64,000 nt of DNA from Commensalibacter papalotli (GCF_947179115.1 NZ_CAMXCI010000005.1:1-64000), one strand, 5' to 3'; shown: positions 1 to 9,904, counted from the first letter of the stretch. Numbers and translations: made by a program. The notes: generated by a model from the letters alone, not told the origin.

Positions 1-383
1 AAGAAGTTTTAATCAACACCGCTTCGGTAAAAACACTTCTACATAAACTCACCAGCAACGTCAATAAGATTCTTAATATTTTGTTAAAGTTTCTTAAACT
101 TTCTGTAAAACAACACATTTACAATAAGTTATGAATTACATCCCATTCTTGGCCCTATTAAGGAATCCATACCTCAACGCCATTTTAAAAGAAACATTAA
201 TAAAATATTAATATTATTAATAAATAATTAACAAATATAAAATTATATTAACAAAATTGTTGATTAAAAATCACATTTATTAATTAATAGCTATAAATAT
301 AGTATTTTATTTGTTTTAAACATATATTTACAATTAATATTATTTCAAGAATATTTATCTTCAGCTCTATTTTAGGAATCACT
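1..383. other. AT-rich non-coding left edge
   Basis: No convincing gene or RNA is visible. The stretch is very rich in A and T, with runs of TTAATA-like sequence, and presumably holds the promoter of the membrane-protein gene that starts at 384. An AGGA-type ribosome binding site lies just before that start. Confidence 0.5.
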
Positions 384-1409
384 ATGAACGATCATAATAT
401 TACAACTTTGCAAAAACGTATTTCATGGGGCAGCATCATTGCTGGCGTGTTTGCTGTTATTGCTGTTTATCTAGCATTAATGATGCTGGGGGCCGCTGTC
501 ATTTCCCCTCGCACTTCAGATACGGCTAGTCACATTGGCACTAGTTTTCTTGTCTGGACGATTATTATTACATTAGTCAGCCTTGGCTTAGGTGCCTTTA
601 TTGCAGGACGTTTAGCAGGAAGTGATGGTGTTATTCATGGCTTTTTAGTCTGGGCCACTTCTTTTGTTATCAGTGCAATTTTAAGCTCTGTTATTATTGG
701 TGGAGTTATTCAAACTGTTGGATCAGTTGTTGGATCAACTGTTTCTACAACAGGAAATGTAATTGGTGGTCTTGCGTCTGCAACAGGAGGTGGGATTGAT
801 AAAACTGCTGATATTGGAAAAAAGATTTTTGGTGAAATGAATATTAACACTAATATTAATACCAATAATGTGGATCAAAATGTCAGAGATGTTTTAGAAA
901 AAACTAATATTCCAACATTACAACCTAATTATCTTAAGAAACAACTTAATGATACTAAAAATGATTTAACACAAACCATCAAAGATATTGGAATGAATCC
1001 AAATCAAGCCGATACTTTAATTTCTCAACTAGTAGAAAAATTAAAAAAACGGGGTCAAGCCATCGCACAACCAATTAATCGTGAGCAAATTGAACAAACT
1101 ATTGCTAGTAATTCTGAATTAAACAACAAAGAAGTGCATAAAGCCGTCGATAATTATATTAATTTATACAATAATACGATGGACGAAGTTCAACAAAGAA
1201 TTAATAGCCTAGAAGACAATTTGCAGCATGCTAAGCAAAGCTATATTACCTTTAAAAAAGAAGCCAAAGAGAAAGCAGATCAAGCTGCAAAAGTAATGTC
1301 TAGTATGGCTTTATGGGGCTTTATTAATCTTGTAATTGGTGCTATTGTAAGTGCATTATTTGGATTATGGGGCACAAGAACACGCAGAGATACAATCTCA
1401 CAATCTTAA
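384..1409 (+). CDS. Conserved membrane protein of unknown function
   Basis: A 341-aa protein with three hydrophobic segments near the N-terminus (about residues 13-37, 53-75 and 84-110), the third followed by a Gly/Ser/Thr-rich stretch, and one segment near the C-terminus (about 308-333). The middle (about 140-300) is polar, rich in Asn, Gln and Lys, and looks helical or coiled-coil. The soluble middle therefore hangs between two membrane anchors. No catalytic motif is visible and I do not recognise the family, so function is not assigned. It stands alone and ends in a hairpin terminator at 1438-1468. The ATG is preceded by an AGGA element. Confidence 0.7.
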   Translation: MNDHNITTLQKRISWGSIIAGVFAVIAVYLALMMLGAAVISPRTSDTASHIGTSFLVWTIIITLVSLGLGAFIAGRLAGSDGVIHGFLVWATSFVISAILSSVIIGGVIQTVGSVVGSTVSTTGNVIGGLASATGGGIDKTADIGKKIFGEMNINTNINTNNVDQNVRDVLEKTNIPTLQPNYLKKQLNDTKNDLTQTIKDIGMNPNQADTLISQLVEKLKKRGQAIAQPINREQIEQTIASNSELNNKEVHKAVDNYINLYNNTMDEVQQRINSLEDNLQHAKQSYITFKKEAKEKADQAAKVMSSMALWGFINLVIGAIVSALFGLWGTRTRRDTISQS

Positions 1410-1437
1410 AATATATTTTATATAGACTTATAGTGAT

Positions 1438-1468
1438 AAAAGGGAAATGACTAAATTATTTCCCTTTT
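1438..1468. terminator. Bidirectional hairpin terminator
   Basis: Eleven-base perfect inverted repeat, AAAAGGGAAAT with its complement ATTTCCCTTTT and a 9-base loop. It lies between the converging membrane-protein and epimerase genes, and the A and T flanks suit termination in both directions. Confidence 0.8.
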
Positions 1469-1516
1469 ATAAATTTAACCAGTTAATTATTTATTATTAC
1501 AGATTCATAATTATTT

Positions 1517-2479
1517 TTAATTATTAAAATTTTGAAACCAATCAGTGAAATATCGAATGCCTTCGTCTAATCTAGTTTTTGGTGACCAACCAGTTTTTTT
1601 ATAAATCGCCGTAATATCAGATAAGGTAGCTTCTATATCTGTATTTGGACGAGTAATACGGTTTATCTTTGCTTTTTTTTGCATACTCTTCTCAAGGCAA
1701 GTAATGAGATTTTCTACCTGTTCTTGACGACTATTTCCAATATTATAAATTTCATACCCATCTAAATCAGGACATTCCAGCAAACTGATTAACCCATCAA
1801 TAACATCACTTATATAGGTAAAGTCGCGTGACAGATTCTCACCTTCATATAGAGTAATCGGTTTATTTTCAGCAATAGCTTTGGCAAAAAGATAATATGC
1901 CATATCAGGTCTACCCCATGGGCCATAAACCGTAAAAAAACGCAAACCTGTTTGTTTTAGTCCGTATAAATGGTGATACGTAAAAGATAAAAGCTCGGCA
2001 GATTGTTTTGATGCCGCATACACAGAGCTTGGACGATCGACACGATCTTGCTCACTGAAAGGAAGGCGTTTATTTAATCCATACACAGATGACGATGATG
2101 CATAGAAAATTCTCTGCAATTTTGGCAAGTGACGTGCCAATTCAAGAATAGTTAAATGGCCTGTGATATTTGTTTGAATATAAGCAAACGGATTTTCTAG
2201 AGAATATCTCACTCCAGCTTGAGCCGCGAGGTTAAAGATAATCTTAATATCATGATGTTGTTTGAGGATACTCTCCATTGCAGGTTGATCAGCAATATCC
2301 ATTTGATAGAAATAAAAATTTTGGAATTGTTTTAATTGATCACAACGGGCTTGTTTTAATAAAGGTGAATAGTAATCATTAAGATTATCTATACCAATCA
2401 CGGTATTTCCACGTGCCAGTAATGCTTTTGCAAGATGAAAACCTATAAAACCACTGGCCCCTGTTATTAAAAAAACCAC
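1517..2479 (-). CDS. NAD-dependent epimerase (UDP-glucuronate 4-epimerase-like)
   Basis: A 320-aa extended short-chain dehydrogenase/reductase. The Rossmann motif GASGFIG is at residues 7-13, the catalytic Ser region SSSSVYG near 128-134, and the YxxxK pair at Tyr154 and Lys158. Segments such as LAAQAGVRYSLENP and LRFFTVYGPWGRPDMA are typical of the CapI/UDP-glucuronate 4-epimerase branch, which makes UDP-galacturonate for capsule or LPS. Length is close to the usual 330-340 aa. It is monocistronic here. Other sugar-nucleotide epimerase specificities remain possible. Confidence 0.8.
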   Translation of the reverse strand: MVFLITGASGFIGFHLAKALLARGNTVIGIDNLNDYYSPLLKQARCDQLKQFQNFYFYQMDIADQPAMESILKQHHDIKIIFNLAAQAGVRYSLENPFAYIQTNITGHLTILELARHLPKLQRIFYASSSSVYGLNKRLPFSEQDRVDRPSSVYAASKQSAELLSFTYHHLYGLKQTGLRFFTVYGPWGRPDMAYYLFAKAIAENKPITLYEGENLSRDFTYISDVIDGLISLLECPDLDGYEIYNIGNSRQEQVENLITCLEKSMQKKAKINRITRPNTDIEATLSDITAIYKKTGWSPKTRLDEGIRYFTDWFQNFNN

Positions 2480-2997
2480 ATTAACATCCTAGTATAATAA
2501 TAAACGAATATAAATATATGCCCTTATATGAGGTTATCTTGTTTTAACAAAATATAATTAATTGTCACTGTAAAATTATTTAATAGCAAGATTATTATTA
2601 TCCATACATAAAAATCGTACATATAGTTATTATATTTCGATTTGAAAATCATCCAATATATAAAGTTTAAATTGAATCACTTAAATATTAGGAAAAGCAT
2701 CTTATTTTAAATATTTAGATACTAATCTTACCTTCTCTTTTCTATTTTTAAAATGGTATCGACACAAATAATATCTTAATTAAAAAACTATAAACTTTTA
2801 ATAAAAAACTAAAATGTTAATTATTAGGTTTTTATCTCTAATTTTTTAAAGCGTAACATTCAAAATATTCAATCAATTAATATTATCGATTAGCGTTATG
2901 AATATTAATTAATATACAAATATCTTGAATAGTTTATTGTCAAAGTAGCTAAGTTACACTTATACTTTAATATAATTTTTTATAAGGAGTTCTTATT
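2480..2997. other. Long AT-rich divergent intergenic region
   Basis: Over 500 bases separate the divergently transcribed epimerase and dps genes. I see no ORF, tRNA or strong hairpin. The sequence is extremely AT-rich; its right end carries the dps promoter candidate and ribosome binding site. Confidence 0.5.
2937..2966 (+). promoter_or_regulatory. Candidate sigma70-type promoter of dps
   Basis: TTGTCA at 2937-2942 and TATACT at 2961-2966 are separated by 18 bases, about 30 bases ahead of the dps start. A TATAAT at 2971-2976 is an alternative -10 without a good -35. A strong AAGGAG ribosome binding site lies at 2983-2988. Confidence 0.4.
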
Positions 2998-3489
2998 ATG
3001 CCTAAAAATAAATTACACCCTACTTTAAATAATTTACCCTCTAATACCAAAACAGTTATTGTTCAATTATTAAATGAACGCCTGGCTGATGGTTTGGACT
3101 TGGCACTTTTGACTAAGCAAGCACACTGGAATATGAAAGGGCCTCAATTCATCGGCGTTCATGAAATGGTTGATGGATTCCGTGGTGAATTAGATACTTT
3201 TAATGATGAAATGGCTGAACGTATCACAGCCCTTGGCGGAACAGCTTATGGTACATCACAAAATATTACCAAAACATCAAAAATTAATCCCTATCCTACT
3301 GATATCTATAAAGTAGAAGATCACATTCATGCACTTATCGAACGTTATGGTGTATTTGCTAATGCTGTTCGTAAAGCGATTGATGAATCTGATGAAGCAG
3401 GTGATGCCAATACAGCTGATTTATTTACAGGGATTTCTAGAGCACTAGATAAACAATTATGGTTTTTAGAAGCTCATAAACCTGTATAA
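2998..3489 (+). CDS. dps: Dps family ferritin-like DNA-protection protein
   Basis: A 163-aa Dps protein. Dps forms a dodecamer that oxidises and stores iron using H2O2 and shields DNA in stationary phase. The ferroxidase signature is visible: KQAHWNMKGPQF (His, Trp) followed by HEMVDGFRGELDTFNDEMAERI with the Asp and Glu ligands. The short Lys-containing N-terminus could touch DNA. It is a single gene with its own AAGGAG site and a strong terminator at 3517-3551. Length is normal for the family. Confidence 0.92.
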   Translation: MPKNKLHPTLNNLPSNTKTVIVQLLNERLADGLDLALLTKQAHWNMKGPQFIGVHEMVDGFRGELDTFNDEMAERITALGGTAYGTSQNITKTSKINPYPTDIYKVEDHIHALIERYGVFANAVRKAIDESDEAGDANTADLFTGISRALDKQLWFLEAHKPV

Positions 3490-3516
3490 TATAACAAGTT
3501 TATTTCACTTGATATC

Positions 3517-3551
3517 AAAAGAATCTTTATAGTAACTATAAAGATTCTTTT
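3517..3551. terminator. Hairpin terminator after dps
   Basis: Seventeen-base inverted repeat beginning AAAAGAATC and ending GATTCTTTT, followed by a T-run. It sits between converging dps and the DUF192 gene and can serve both. Confidence 0.85.
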
Positions 3552-3563
3552 TTGTTTTAGAGC

Positions 3564-4118
3564 TTATTTCTTTTTAGTTTCTTGCTTAACAACATGTTTA
3601 TTCATTAATTCTGCCTTGTCAGCCTCAAGTGCAGGACTTTCAATCGTATCTCCTACCTTGATACCTAACTTTTCAGTTATCCCACCTTTAAGCTCTAAAG
3701 TTGCGATCACTGCACCATGACTACTAATCGGCGCCAAGCTATATGGAATCGTATTTTCAGCAATAGCTTGAATACGATGATTTGCATCAATAAATACCAT
3801 ATCTAGAGGTACTACCGTATTTTTCATCCACATGCTACTACCTTGCGGGGCTGGCCAAATAAACAACATTCCGCCATTATCAGGAATATTGGTTCTAAAC
3901 ATTTCGCCAACTTCCTGCTCTTGAGGGGTTTTTGCAATTTCAACCGAAAATTCGTGCTTTTGAGCATCTTTAGTTATAATCGTCAAAGGTTGCTTTGCTA
4001 ACTCAGGTTGAGCTTTCATAATATCATGCTCGATATTTTCAGCTATAGCCAGTGAGCCATATCCAAAACCTACCATCAATACTGACGCTAGCGCTAAATG
4101 AATAAAATGCTTTTTCAC
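3564..4118 (-). CDS. DUF192 family exported protein
   Basis: A 184-aa protein with a hydrophobic signal-like N-terminus (about residues 7-27, ending in a SLAIAE region). The DUF192 core follows: MFRTNIPDNGGMLFIWP, then SMWMKNTVVPLDMVFID and a C-terminal GAVIATLELKGG. The family is widespread, small and without established biochemistry. The tail is Lys-rich. It is separated by 15 bases from the upstream MBL-fold gene, so the two are probably cotranscribed. Confidence 0.85.
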   Translation of the reverse strand: MKKHFIHLALASVLMVGFGYGSLAIAENIEHDIMKAQPELAKQPLTIITKDAQKHEFSVEIAKTPQEQEVGEMFRTNIPDNGGMLFIWPAPQGSSMWMKNTVVPLDMVFIDANHRIQAIAENTIPYSLAPISSHGAVIATLELKGGITEKLGIKVGDTIESPALEADKAELMNKHVVKQETKKK

Positions 4119-4133
4119 TTTAAATATATTCCT

Positions 4134-4820
4134 TTAAATTAAAAACGGGTTATTTAATCTTTCAAAACCAATAGTACTACCAATCCCATGCCCTGGTAAT
4201 ACATATATATCATCGCCTAGGGGAAGTAATTTTTCTTTGATTGTTTTTATAAGTAACCCTTCGTTACCATAAGCAAAATCAGCTCGGCCGATTGTTCCTT
4301 TAAATAATACATCCCCTGTGATCATAAAACGCGCCTTAGGCTCATAAAAAACTATGTGACCAGGTGTATGACCAGGAACGTGCAGAACTTCCAAATTAAT
4401 GCCATCAAAAGAAAGTTTTTCTTTATCATTTAAAAAACGTGTAGGTTTTACATTTTGAGCATTATCTATCTTAGTACCAAAATTAAGTACATCTTGCTGA
4501 ACTTTATCAAGTAAAAACTGGTCTTCTTGAGAAGGACCTAAGATAGGGATTTCTTTTTGGTATTTATCTTGTAAATAATGTTGTAAGGCTGTGGTAACGC
4601 CGACATGATCAAAATGACCATGTGTTAATAAAATTGCTTGTATCTCTATATCATCCGCTTCAATAGCCTGAATAATCAAAGGCAAATCCCCACCAGGATC
4701 GCTGACAATACCTTTTTTCAGACCTTGATCCCATATCAACATACAATTTTGACGTAACATTGTTACAGGCATAATCTCTATTCTTAAAGATGCAATTGAA
4801 AGAAACAAAAAACGCTCCAT
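4134..4820 (-). CDS. MBL-fold metallo-hydrolase (glyoxalase II-like)
   Basis: A 228-aa metallo-beta-lactamase-fold enzyme. The zinc motif HGHFDHVG is at about residues 67-74 (His67, His69, Asp71, His72), followed by HVPGHTPGHIVF, TGDVLFKGTIGRAD and the final LPGHG. This layout matches the small GloB-like/YcbL group of thioester hydrolases. Residues 1-16 look like an extension, and an internal Met17 (MPVTML) sits close to where family members begin, so the start is uncertain. The exact substrate cannot be read from sequence. Confidence 0.85.
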   Translation of the reverse strand: MERFLFLSIASLRIEIMPVTMLRQNCMLIWDQGLKKGIVSDPGGDLPLIIQAIEADDIEIQAILLTHGHFDHVGVTTALQHYLQDKYQKEIPILGPSQEDQFLLDKVQQDVLNFGTKIDNAQNVKPTRFLNDKEKLSFDGINLEVLHVPGHTPGHIVFYEPKARFMITGDVLFKGTIGRADFAYGNEGLLIKTIKEKLLPLGDDIYVLPGHGIGSTIGFERLNNPFLI

Positions 4821-5112
4821 ATTATTTTAAAAAATTATAATTTTACTTTTAGCATAAACAATACTGTAATCTTCATAAAAAGAATAAAGTATTTCCCTTA
4901 TCTATCCAATAATAATGAATTTTTAGGTTTATTTAGTCTATTTTCTTATGTTTATTTTGTTGCAGTGTTACATCAAAAAACGACACAACACCTTCAAAAA
5001 TCTAAAAAAATTAGAATTATCTACATTTTATCTTGACCTAAACAAACCCTGTCCGTATGAAGGATATACATTTCCACAACAATTAAGATTTAAGACTTTA
5101 TAGGGTTGCCGA

Positions 5113-5919
5113 ATGAAAAACGTCTATGTGCATCGTAATACTAAAACGAAATTTTCCTCATTTCTTTTAATGTTCTCATGTATGGTTGTTTCAACCTCTT
5201 ATGCACAAGCTAAAACTACACATCATATAACTAAAAAAACTTCTCATCATGCAAGCAAAAGCGCTCATGCACAAAAAGTTTCTTTAAAAAGTAAAAGTAG
5301 CCACAGCGCAAAAAAAAGCCATTTTAAAACCCGTAAAGTAAGCTATAGACATAGAAGTGGCAGACATGGTGGTAATGTTATCCAATGTGTAGCGTTTGCA
5401 CGCTCTGCCTCTGATGTGCAATTATCTGGTAATGCAGGAAATTGGTGGTCTAATGCAGCAGGCGTCTACGATCGTGGAAATGCTCCAGAACCAAACAGCG
5501 TTCTAAGTTTCCGCTCAACACGCAAGATGCCTTATGGACATGTTGCTGTTGTTACAAAAGTAATTGATTCTAGAACAGTCATTATCGATCAATCACATTG
5601 GGCACAAAGAGGTATAAGCCGAGATACTCCTGTAATTGACGTATCTCCTAACAATGACTGGACTGCAGTTCGTGTTGCTACGAATGGCGATAAAAGTAAT
5701 TTTGGAAGTATCTATCCAACACATGGATTTATTTATCCAAATAGTGGTCGTGTACAAAATGTTACTGCTAAACGTAAAGCGCCAAACAAAAATATCAAAA
5801 CATGGTCAGCTGATGCAGCAACAACCAAAGGATACTCTAAAGTTCAAACCCAAGTGGCTTTAAACCCAAATGTATCTGATGATTTCTTTGCTGACGCACC
5901 AGATCGTTCAATCAAATAA
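5113..5919 (+). CDS. Secreted CHAP-domain peptidoglycan hydrolase
   Basis: A 268-aa exported protein. A signal peptide (hydrophobic stretch about 15-30, cleavage near AQA at 31-33) is followed by a Lys/His/Ser-rich basic linker (about 34-85) and a CHAP domain. Catalytic Cys92 sits in QCVAFAR, His143 in YGHVAVV, and a polar residue follows in IDQSHW near 159-162. CHAP enzymes cut the peptide part of peptidoglycan. The basic linker may bind the anionic cell surface. Its end converges on rlmH with only 11 bases between them. Confidence 0.85.
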   Translation: MKNVYVHRNTKTKFSSFLLMFSCMVVSTSYAQAKTTHHITKKTSHHASKSAHAQKVSLKSKSSHSAKKSHFKTRKVSYRHRSGRHGGNVIQCVAFARSASDVQLSGNAGNWWSNAAGVYDRGNAPEPNSVLSFRSTRKMPYGHVAVVTKVIDSRTVIIDQSHWAQRGISRDTPVIDVSPNNDWTAVRVATNGDKSNFGSIYPTHGFIYPNSGRVQNVTAKRKAPNKNIKTWSADAATTKGYSKVQTQVALNPNVSDDFFADAPDRSIK

Positions 5920-5930
5920 TATCCATACAT

Positions 5931-6389
5931 TTAAGGACGTCCTTGTCGATGATAAGGATGCCCTTGTAAAATGCTTTGTGCCCTATAAATTTGTTCAGCA
6001 AGTAAAATACGAACAAGCATATGGGGCCAAGTTAAGCTTCCCAAGGATAAAACCAAATCAGAACGTTGAATGGCAGCATGATGCAACCCTTCAGCCCCTC
6101 CGATTAAAAAAGAAATAGGTCTGGATTCATCAATCCATTTTTGCATGATATTCGCAAAAACAAGACTACTGTAATTTTTCCCACCCTCATCAAGGCTGAT
6201 GACAACCGAACGATTAGGCACAGCACTTAACAAGGCTTGTGTTTCTTTATATTTGGTTTCTTCTGGACCGCCTTTTGCTTCACCAACTTCTATAATCGAA
6301 AGTTTAGGGCGAATCCGTTTAGAATAACGATCCACAAGTTCAAGTTCAGCTTTCTGCCGCATTTTACCTACGGCAATAATCGAAAACAT
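5931..6389 (-). CDS. rlmH: 23S rRNA pseudouridine(1915) N3-methyltransferase
   Basis: A 152-aa SPOUT-class methyltransferase that methylates Psi1915 in helix 69 of 23S rRNA, in the assembled 70S ribosome. Family features are present: the MFSIIAVGK start, LDEGGK, FLIGGAEG and the C-terminal SLGSLTWPHMLVRILLAEQIYRA-type knot region ending in HPYHR. Length is canonical. The ATG overlaps the rsfS stop by one base (TAATG), so translation is coupled. Confidence 0.95.
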   Translation of the reverse strand: MFSIIAVGKMRQKAELELVDRYSKRIRPKLSIIEVGEAKGGPEETKYKETQALLSAVPNRSVVISLDEGGKNYSSLVFANIMQKWIDESRPISFLIGGAEGLHHAAIQRSDLVLSLGSLTWPHMLVRILLAEQIYRAQSILQGHPYHRQGRP

Positions 6390-6838
6390 TATTCTTGAGG
6401 TTCTTCGCTTAATTTTTCCGCAGATTGTGGTGCATCTGTAATTTCTACATTCCAGATTTTCTCAATATTATAATATTCACGTGCTTCTCCACGGAATAAA
6501 TGGACAATAATATCGCCGGCATCCAATAAAACCCAATCCGCACTTTTCTCCATCGTTACTTTTTTAATACCATTTTCAAATAATAATTTATCCAAATGGG
6601 TTGCCATTGCAAGGATTTGACGGTCTACTTGACCTGTTGCGATAATCATACGATCTGCAAAAGAAGCCTTGCCAACCAAATCAATAACAATGACGTTATC
6701 GGCTTTGTCATCTTCCAAAGACTCTACCATCAATGCAACGACTTGATTTAATTTGGCTTCATCTAAAACAGACACTCTTTTAACAGCTTGCTCTGGACCT
6801 GTTTGCACGACTTCTTTACGTGAAATCTGTTCATTCAT
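6389..6838 (-). CDS. rsfS: Ribosome silencing factor RsfS
   Basis: A 149-aa RsfS/Iojap protein, which binds L14 of the 50S subunit and blocks subunit joining under starvation. The core is clear: VIVIDLVGKASFADRMIIATG, then EKSADWVLLDAGDIIVHLF and REYYNIEKIW. The N-terminal 25 residues and acidic C-terminus are variable extensions. It lies between nadD and rlmH, the common nadD-rsfS-rlmH order. Confidence 0.95.
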   Translation of the reverse strand: MNEQISRKEVVQTGPEQAVKRVSVLDEAKLNQVVALMVESLEDDKADNVIVIDLVGKASFADRMIIATGQVDRQILAMATHLDKLLFENGIKKVTMEKSADWVLLDAGDIIVHLFRGEAREYYNIEKIWNVEITDAPQSAEKLSEEPQE

Positions 6839-6882
6839 ATAAGTTTATTCCTTTTTAATCTTACTTAACTTAGGCGTTTTAA

Positions 6883-7485
6883 TCATTGTTGGCGTTGTTG
6901 TCTTAACGCGGTTGCTGAAATACTGTTCTCTGGTGCTGGAACAAAAACCCATGCTGGTGATTGCAAATCAGCCAACATTGTCGCACAACGAGACGGCAAC
7001 CTAGCTCTTCGAGCCCATTGTGCTGCCTGTCCATTTAATGCACTATATATATAAGATGGTCTTGGGAAAACTGCCATAGGCACAATCTTTAATATTTCTT
7101 TCCAATGCGACCATAAAGCCATTTGGGCCAAACCATCTGCGCCCATCAACCATACAAAGTTGCAGCAAGGGAAACGTTGTTTTAATAAACGAATCGTATC
7201 ACAGCTATACCGTGTATGTAATCTGCATTCGATATCGGTGGGAATGATTTTTCTACCTGTTACGCGTTCTTTAGCCATTTGAAAGCGTTCTTTAAATGGT
7301 GCCATCTCTTTTCCGACTTTCAAAGGGTTCCCAGGCGATACCATTAACCACACTTGGTCAAGTTGAAGAAATTTTAATGCACGATTAGCAAGCTGTAAAT
7401 GTCCTTCATGGATTGGATTAAACGATCCACCAAACAACCCAACGCGTATATTCCTGCGATCCCCCCAAGTCGGTATTGATATCAT
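6883..7485 (-). CDS. nadD: Nicotinate-nucleotide adenylyltransferase
   Basis: A 200-aa NadD, converting nicotinate mononucleotide and ATP to deamido-NAD. The nucleotidyltransferase motif GLFGGSFNPIHEGHL is at about residues 17-31, and the second ATP-binding motif appears near the end as ISATALR. Its start immediately follows the proA stop with no gap, so the two are cotranscribed. The final step to NAD is supplied by the NAD synthetase at 42.7-44.8 kb. Confidence 0.93.
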   Translation of the reverse strand: MISIPTWGDRRNIRVGLFGGSFNPIHEGHLQLANRALKFLQLDQVWLMVSPGNPLKVGKEMAPFKERFQMAKERVTGRKIIPTDIECRLHTRYSCDTIRLLKQRFPCCNFVWLMGADGLAQMALWSHWKEILKIVPMAVFPRPSYIYSALNGQAAQWARRARLPSRCATMLADLQSPAWVFVPAPENSISATALRQQRQQ

Positions 7486-8748
7486 CTAGGCGCGCACCTG
7501 ACCATCACCATACACTTCATAACGATAGCTGGTTAATTGTTCGATTCCAACAGGGCCTCTGGCATGAAGTCTGCCTGTTGCAATCCCAATTTCTGCCCCA
7601 AACCCGAACTCTCCACCATCACAAAACTGCGTCGACGTATTGCGCATGACCACAGCACTAGGGACAGAATCCATAAAATATCGAACTGATTTATCGTCTT
7701 CGGACAGGATTGCTTCGGTATGACCACTGCCATACTTCACGATATGGTGGATGGCTTCATCAATATCTTTGACAACAGCAACGGATAATACGGCATCCAA
7801 CCATTCCGTAGCAAAATCCTCATCAGAAGCACGTTCGATTTTTTGAGATATCTTACATGCAGCTTGATTACCTACAAAACGACAGCCAAGTTTTTGCAAA
7901 TCAGATACTAGGATCGGCAATAATTCCCCTGCTATTGCTTGATCAATCAAAAGCGTTTCTGTTGCGCCACAAATCCCAGTGCGACGCATTTTAGCATTTA
8001 CTAACACGCTACGTGCTTTGTCAAAATCAGCTTTTTCATGGATATACGTGTGGCATAAACCCGCAGCATGTGCCAACACAGGAACTCTTGCTTCTTGTTG
8101 GACAAATTTAATCAGCGAGTATCCCCCTCTGGGAATAATCACATCAATAACACCAACCGCATGCAACATATCCATAACATGTTGACGGTTACTGTCAGGA
8201 GGCATCGCAACGGAATCAGGATTTAACCCCGCATCAATCAATCCTTGTTGCATTGCTTTGTGAATCGCCATAGAGGTTAAATGCGTTTCTGACCCACCAC
8301 GCAGAACAATCCCATTGCCTGATTTAATACAAATGCCAACAGCATCGGCACCGACATTTGGACGACTTTCGTAAATCATCCCAACGACACCTAAAGGCAC
8401 AGAAACGCGTTTAAAATGCAACCCGTTCGGCCTATCCCAACTGGCCAATTCTTTACCTAAAGGGTCTGGTAGCTCGGCGATGTTCTCTAAACCCTTAGCC
8501 ATCGCTTCTAAACGTTCATGAGTTAGAGTCATACGATCTTTGAATGCCGCTGACACATCAGCTTTTGCGACCTCGTGAGCATTCACCATCAAAATCTCTA
8601 TTTCAGCAGCACGTAATGCTTTGGCTGCACAGCGTAACGCTTGGTTACGCTGCTGAATATCGGTACGCGCCAATTGATAAGCAGCATCTCTGACTTTTTG
8701 TGCAAGCTCTGTAATTGTTTGCACCGAATTTGAACTGACAGAGACCAT
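7486..8748 (-). CDS. proA: Glutamate-5-semialdehyde dehydrogenase
   Basis: A 420-aa gamma-glutamyl phosphate reductase, the second step of proline synthesis, using NADPH. Visible motifs are IYESRPNVGADA, LRGGSE, the catalytic-Cys segment RRTGICGATETLL and GFGAEIGIATGRLHARGPVG near the end. The longest ORF starts at 8778, but the ATG at 8748 (MVSVSS) has an AAGGAAAG element about eight bases upstream, so I chose it. ProC, the next enzyme, is at 25.9 kb. Confidence 0.93.
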   Translation of the reverse strand: MVSVSSNSVQTITELAQKVRDAAYQLARTDIQQRNQALRCAAKALRAAEIEILMVNAHEVAKADVSAAFKDRMTLTHERLEAMAKGLENIAELPDPLGKELASWDRPNGLHFKRVSVPLGVVGMIYESRPNVGADAVGICIKSGNGIVLRGGSETHLTSMAIHKAMQQGLIDAGLNPDSVAMPPDSNRQHVMDMLHAVGVIDVIIPRGGYSLIKFVQQEARVPVLAHAAGLCHTYIHEKADFDKARSVLVNAKMRRTGICGATETLLIDQAIAGELLPILVSDLQKLGCRFVGNQAACKISQKIERASDEDFATEWLDAVLSVAVVKDIDEAIHHIVKYGSGHTEAILSEDDKSVRYFMDSVPSAVVMRNTSTQFCDGGEFGFGAEIGIATGRLHARGPVGIEQLTSYRYEVYGDGQVRA

Positions 8749-8809
8749 CGTTATATCTTTCCTTGGCAAGCCATACATCTAAAATCGATTATTTTACTAG
8801 TAAAGCAAA

Positions 8810-9904
8810 TTATACATTGAAACGGAAGAGTAAAACGTCACCGTCTTTGACAATGTATTCTTTACCTTCGATACGTGCTTTACCAGCTTCTTTTGCACCA
8901 GTTTCACCTTTATACTGAACGAAATCATCATAAGCAATCGTTTCACAAGCAATAAAGCCACGTTCAAAGTCATTATGAATCACAGCCGCAGCTTGTGGTG
9001 CTTTGGTGCCCTTAGAAATCGTCCAAGCTCTGGTTTCTTTGGGACCACAAGTAAAATAGGTAATTAGATTTAACAAATGGTAGCCCGCTGCGATCACACG
9101 ATCCAGACCGCTATTTTCCAATCCTAATCCAGAAAGGAATTCCATTTGATCTTCTTTACCCAACTGGCTTACTTCGGCTTCAATATCAGCAGAAACAATC
9201 ACAGCCTCGGCACCTTGTGCTTTGGCCATTTCCAGCACCTTGGCTGAATATGCATTACCAGTCGCTGCGGATTCTTCCTCAACATTACATACATATAAAA
9301 CTGGCTTGCTGGTTAAAAGCTGTAAACGCGAAATAGCTGTTTCTTCACCTGCTGGAATGACATCACGCACGGGTGTGCCATCTTGCAAAGCTTTGATTAA
9401 AGGTTCTACCAAAACCAAAGTTGCTTGAGCTTCTTTATCATTTCCACGGGCTCTTTTTTGCAACGCAATCATGCGTTTCTCAAGGCTTTCTAAATCCGCA
9501 ATCATCAATTCGGTTTCAATGATTTCTGCATCCCGAATAGGATCAACAGAGCCCTCTACATGGGTAATATCATCATTATCAAAGCAACGTAATACATGGA
9601 TAATTGCATCGACTTCACGAATATTCGCTAGAAACTGATTACCAAGACCTTCCCCTTTGGAAGCCCCTTTAACCAATCCAGCGATATCTACAAATTCTAA
9701 ACTGGTTGGAATAATTTGTTTAGAATTCGTAATTTGTGACAAAATATTCAACCGTGTATCTGGCACCGCCACACGACCAACATTAGGCTCAATTGTGCAA
9801 AATGGATAATTTGCTGATTGTGCTGCAGCAGTTGCGGTTAATGCATTAAAAAGAGTGGATTTTCCAACATTTGGCAATCCAACAATACCACAATTAAACC
9901 CCAT
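8810..9904 (-). CDS. ychF: Redox-regulated ATPase/GTPase YchF
   Basis: A 364-aa Obg-family P-loop protein. G1 is GLPNVGKST at about residues 9-17, the G3-like DIAGLVKGASKGEGLGN follows, and the C-terminal TGS domain ends in VKDGDVLLFRFNV. YchF prefers ATP and associates with the ribosome. It lies six bases after pth in the rplY-pth-ychF run, a common order in this class. Length is standard. Confidence 0.95.
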   Translation of the reverse strand: MGFNCGIVGLPNVGKSTLFNALTATAAAQSANYPFCTIEPNVGRVAVPDTRLNILSQITNSKQIIPTSLEFVDIAGLVKGASKGEGLGNQFLANIREVDAIIHVLRCFDNDDITHVEGSVDPIRDAEIIETELMIADLESLEKRMIALQKRARGNDKEAQATLVLVEPLIKALQDGTPVRDVIPAGEETAISRLQLLTSKPVLYVCNVEEESAATGNAYSAKVLEMAKAQGAEAVIVSADIEAEVSQLGKEDQMEFLSGLGLENSGLDRVIAAGYHLLNLITYFTCGPKETRAWTISKGTKAPQAAAVIHNDFERGFIACETIAYDDFVQYKGETGAKEAGKARIEGKEYIVKDGDVLLFRFNV